A DNA stretch of 8,058 nt, taken from an uncultured Eubacterium sp. GTDB taxonomy: Bacteria; Bacillota; Clostridia; Lachnospirales; Lachnospiraceae. Positions within the stretch are counted from its first letter, which is position 1. Each line of letters begins with the position of its first letter. The stretch lies in contig CAJTMV010000068.1 in the NCBI GenBank assembly GCA_910577225.1, forward strand, positions 1 to 8,058. The letters run 5' to 3'. Under the pieces are notes generated by a model. The model did no database searches, was not told the origin of the DNA, and worked only from the letters and a program-made list of their open reading frames with translations. The position numbers were made by a program, and so were the translations under genes. Below, piece after piece: positions 6,716 through 8,058 of the stretch.

Positions 6716-6762
6716 CCTGTCACTCCTTGTTTTTGTGCAAATACATACTTTTAAGTAATCTA

Positions 6763-6791
6763 ATTCTACTATAAGCAGAATCTTATTTCAA
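6763..6791 (-). promoter_or_regulatory. Promoter of the AAA_14/DUF4143 gene
   Basis: On the minus strand, TTGAAA (plus 6786-6791), 17 bases, then TAGAAT (plus 6763-6768) forms a near-consensus housekeeping promoter. It lies about 48 bases upstream of the ATG at 6715 and shows that the gene is transcribed independently of the LacI remnant. Confidence 0.7.
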
Positions 6792-6895
6792 TAGTTTATT
6801 CCTAATTTTTGTGTATTTATACAATTTTATGTAATGAAAAAAGAAAAGTGATCAAATACAACTCGTATCTCATGGACAATATCGGGCATTGAAAG

Positions 6896-6927
6896 ACGCG
6901 GAACAACCTGAACAGGCGGTTCCGCGT
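6896..6927 (-). terminator. Strong hairpin after the LacI remnant, probable terminator
   Basis: A perfect 9-bp outer stem, ACGCGGAAC (6896-6904) with GTTCCGCGT (6919-6927), encloses a second CCTG/CAGG stem (6907-6910, 6913-6916). Only two unpaired bases lie on each side between the stems. It sits about 48 bases after the LacI stop. On the minus strand it is followed by a weak TCTTTC tract, so termination may be incomplete. Confidence 0.55.
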
Positions 6928-6974
6928 TACTGCGTATCTTTTCCATCACCAGTTTCCCGGACAGGCACTGCCAT

Positions 6975-7901
6975 TTATGGATTTGCAGATACGAACCGGA
7001 TCGTAGATTCCCTGGCGATGACACGGGATTCCAGTTCGTACATGCATGGCACTGTACCGTTGTTGATCTGATCCATCAGGACTTCTACAGATTTTTTTCC
7101 GATCTCATCCAAAGGCTGGGCCAGCGCAGTGAGCTTGGGGCTGATTTCTTTGGACAGCAGGGAATTATCAAAACCGGCAATGGCGATATCCTGCGGAACT
7201 GCATACCCCAGTTCGCGAAAAGCAGCGATGGCTTCGCAGGCGGTGATATCATCGTTAGCCAGGTACGCTTCACAATGCAGCCCCGAATCTGCAGCATATT
7301 GTTTTACCAGCTTGTAGACCAGACTGGCGTTCATATTTTCCGGCGCCGGACATTCGATCACATCGGTCAGATCGATCTGGCTGGAAGACAAATACTGTTG
7401 AAAACCCGCGTATTTTATGGCGGAAGTGGATTCTTTGGTGGGACCGATGTATCCTATTTTCTGAAAACCCATGTTCAGAAAATGTCTGGCTATCTGTTGG
7501 CCGCCATTATAATGCGAAATATAGATGCTGCTGAATCCTTCCATTTTCTTGGTGATCATCACTGCGGGAACCTGCAGGCGCTGATAAGCAGGCAGGCTCT
7601 GTTCCGTAGAGACCGGAACCGCGATCACACCGTCTACTTTCCGCTGGCGCAGCTGGGCGAGAATATTTTTTTCTTTCTCCAGGCTGCGGTGCGTATTGCA
7701 GATGATAACGCTGAATCCTTCATAAAATGCCTGATTTTCTATAGATTCTATGATCTCACTGAAAAAAGGATAGGCGATTTCCGGAACCAGCAGGCCGATG
7801 ATGTTTGTCCGGTTTCCGGCCAGGCTTTGGGCGATGAGGTTTGGCTCATAGTCAAGCTGTTTGACCCAATGAAGCAGAATAAACGCATGAACGGAAACTT
7901 C
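6975..7901 (-). pseudogene. LacI-family regulator lacking its helix-turn-helix
   Basis: A minus-strand frame of 308 residues opens after a TAG at 7904-7902 and ends with TAA at 6977-6975. From VKQLDYEPNLIAQSLAGNRT onward it is a clear LacI/GalR protein: the hinge region, then NIIGLLVPEIAYPFFSEII, the DGVIAVPV strand, GFQKIGYIGP, AYLANDDITACEAI, IAGFDNS and the ARESTIRF ending. This is a full sugar-binding (Peripla_BP) domain. The first roughly 40 residues with the helix-turn-helix are absent in all three minus-strand frames upstream. The residues before HWVKQL (EVSVHAFILL) do not fit the family. No usable ATG or GTG with an RBS precedes the conserved part; a GTG at 7628 would start inside the domain. 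It therefore cannot bind an operator and is most likely a 5'-truncated pseudogene. The sugar ligand is not predictable. Confidence 0.85.
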
Positions 7902-7916
7902 CTAATTACCATCCCA

Positions 7917-8057
7917 TTATTTGGCGAGTTCGTCAATGGAATCTAATAAATCATTGGTATATAATACTCTCAGGACAGCAAAAATAAGCGGAAGTTCTGT
8001 TTCGGGTTTTCTCCCAATCGTTTTCCGGACTCTTCTCATGCTTCGTCCATAATATGC
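7917..8057 (-). CDS. C-terminal fragment of an unidentified protein at the right edge
   Basis: A minus-strand frame enters from the right edge and ends with TAA at 7919-7917, giving 46 residues. The N-terminal part is strongly basic (RSMRRVRKTIGRKPE), followed by a hydrophobic helix (LPLIFAVLRVLY) and an acidic end (NDLLDSIDELAK). A small ORF starting at the ATG at 8039 is also possible, but its RBS is poor. It lies exactly where the LacI N-terminus should be, so it may belong to a mobile element that replaced it. I do not recognise the family, and the transposase idea is inference from position only. Confidence 0.35.
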   Translation of the reverse strand, partial: AYYGRSMRRVRKTIGRKPETELPLIFAVLRVLYTNDLLDSIDELAK

Positions 8058-8058
8058 T

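Noticed and set aside
7275..7946. Plus-strand open frame of 223 codons across the LacI region
   Set aside because: It lies opposite a clear LacI-family protein with recognisable motifs, and its own translation shows no family features.
1..8058. CRISPR array, tRNA or rRNA genes
   Set aside because: No regularly spaced direct repeats and no cloverleaf or rRNA-like sequence were seen.

Overview
The window looks like accessory, partly decayed chromosome from a low-to-mid GC Gram-positive anaerobe, most likely a gut Clostridia/Lachnospiraceae-type genome. The basis is strong AGGAGG-like ribosome binding sites, a LytTR plus DUF3021 gene pair, an AAA_14/DUF4143 ATPase and an IS transposase of a style common in that group. 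The assignment comes from recognising families, not from a database search.

Left part (1-1600). The 5' half of a DDE (IS4-like) transposase gene runs off the left edge on the minus strand, followed by its promoter and presumed IS end. Directly beyond it is the 5'-truncated remainder of a plus-strand gene (608-1075) with a distinctive C-terminal domain that I cannot name. Next come a small ORF of about 52 codons (1139-1297), a clear rho-independent terminator (1316-1354), and a non-coding-looking stretch with several perfect short hairpins (about 1440-1550).

Middle part (1603-3638). One large ABC/SMC-type AAA ATPase gene is broken into two overlapping frames. Walker A and the ABC signature lie in the first frame; Walker B and the H-loop lie in the second. 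Adding one T to the TTTT run at 3068-3071 restores a continuous protein of 678 residues. Such ATPases are often components of anti-phage systems. No partner nuclease, reverse transcriptase or methylase is visible beside it, so this looks like the remains of a defence-type cassette.

Right-centre (3760-5346). A tight three-gene operon encodes a stand-alone LytTR DNA-binding regulator, a DUF3021 four-helix membrane protein, and a CPBP/CAAX-protease-like membrane protein lacking the canonical glutamate motif. The genes overlap by 14 and 17 bases and have strong RBSs and a recognisable promoter. This module appears intact.

Right part (5462-8058, minus strand). An intact AAA_14/DUF4143 ATPase gene has its own promoter and RBS. 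Upstream of it is a LacI-family regulator that has lost its helix-turn-helix, ending in a strong hairpin. At the right edge is the C-terminal piece of an unidentified ORF that may belong to whatever replaced the LacI N-terminus.

Overall, three of the larger genes are damaged (IS-linked truncation, frameshift, loss of HTH) around two intact modules. I see no CRISPR array, tRNA or rRNA.
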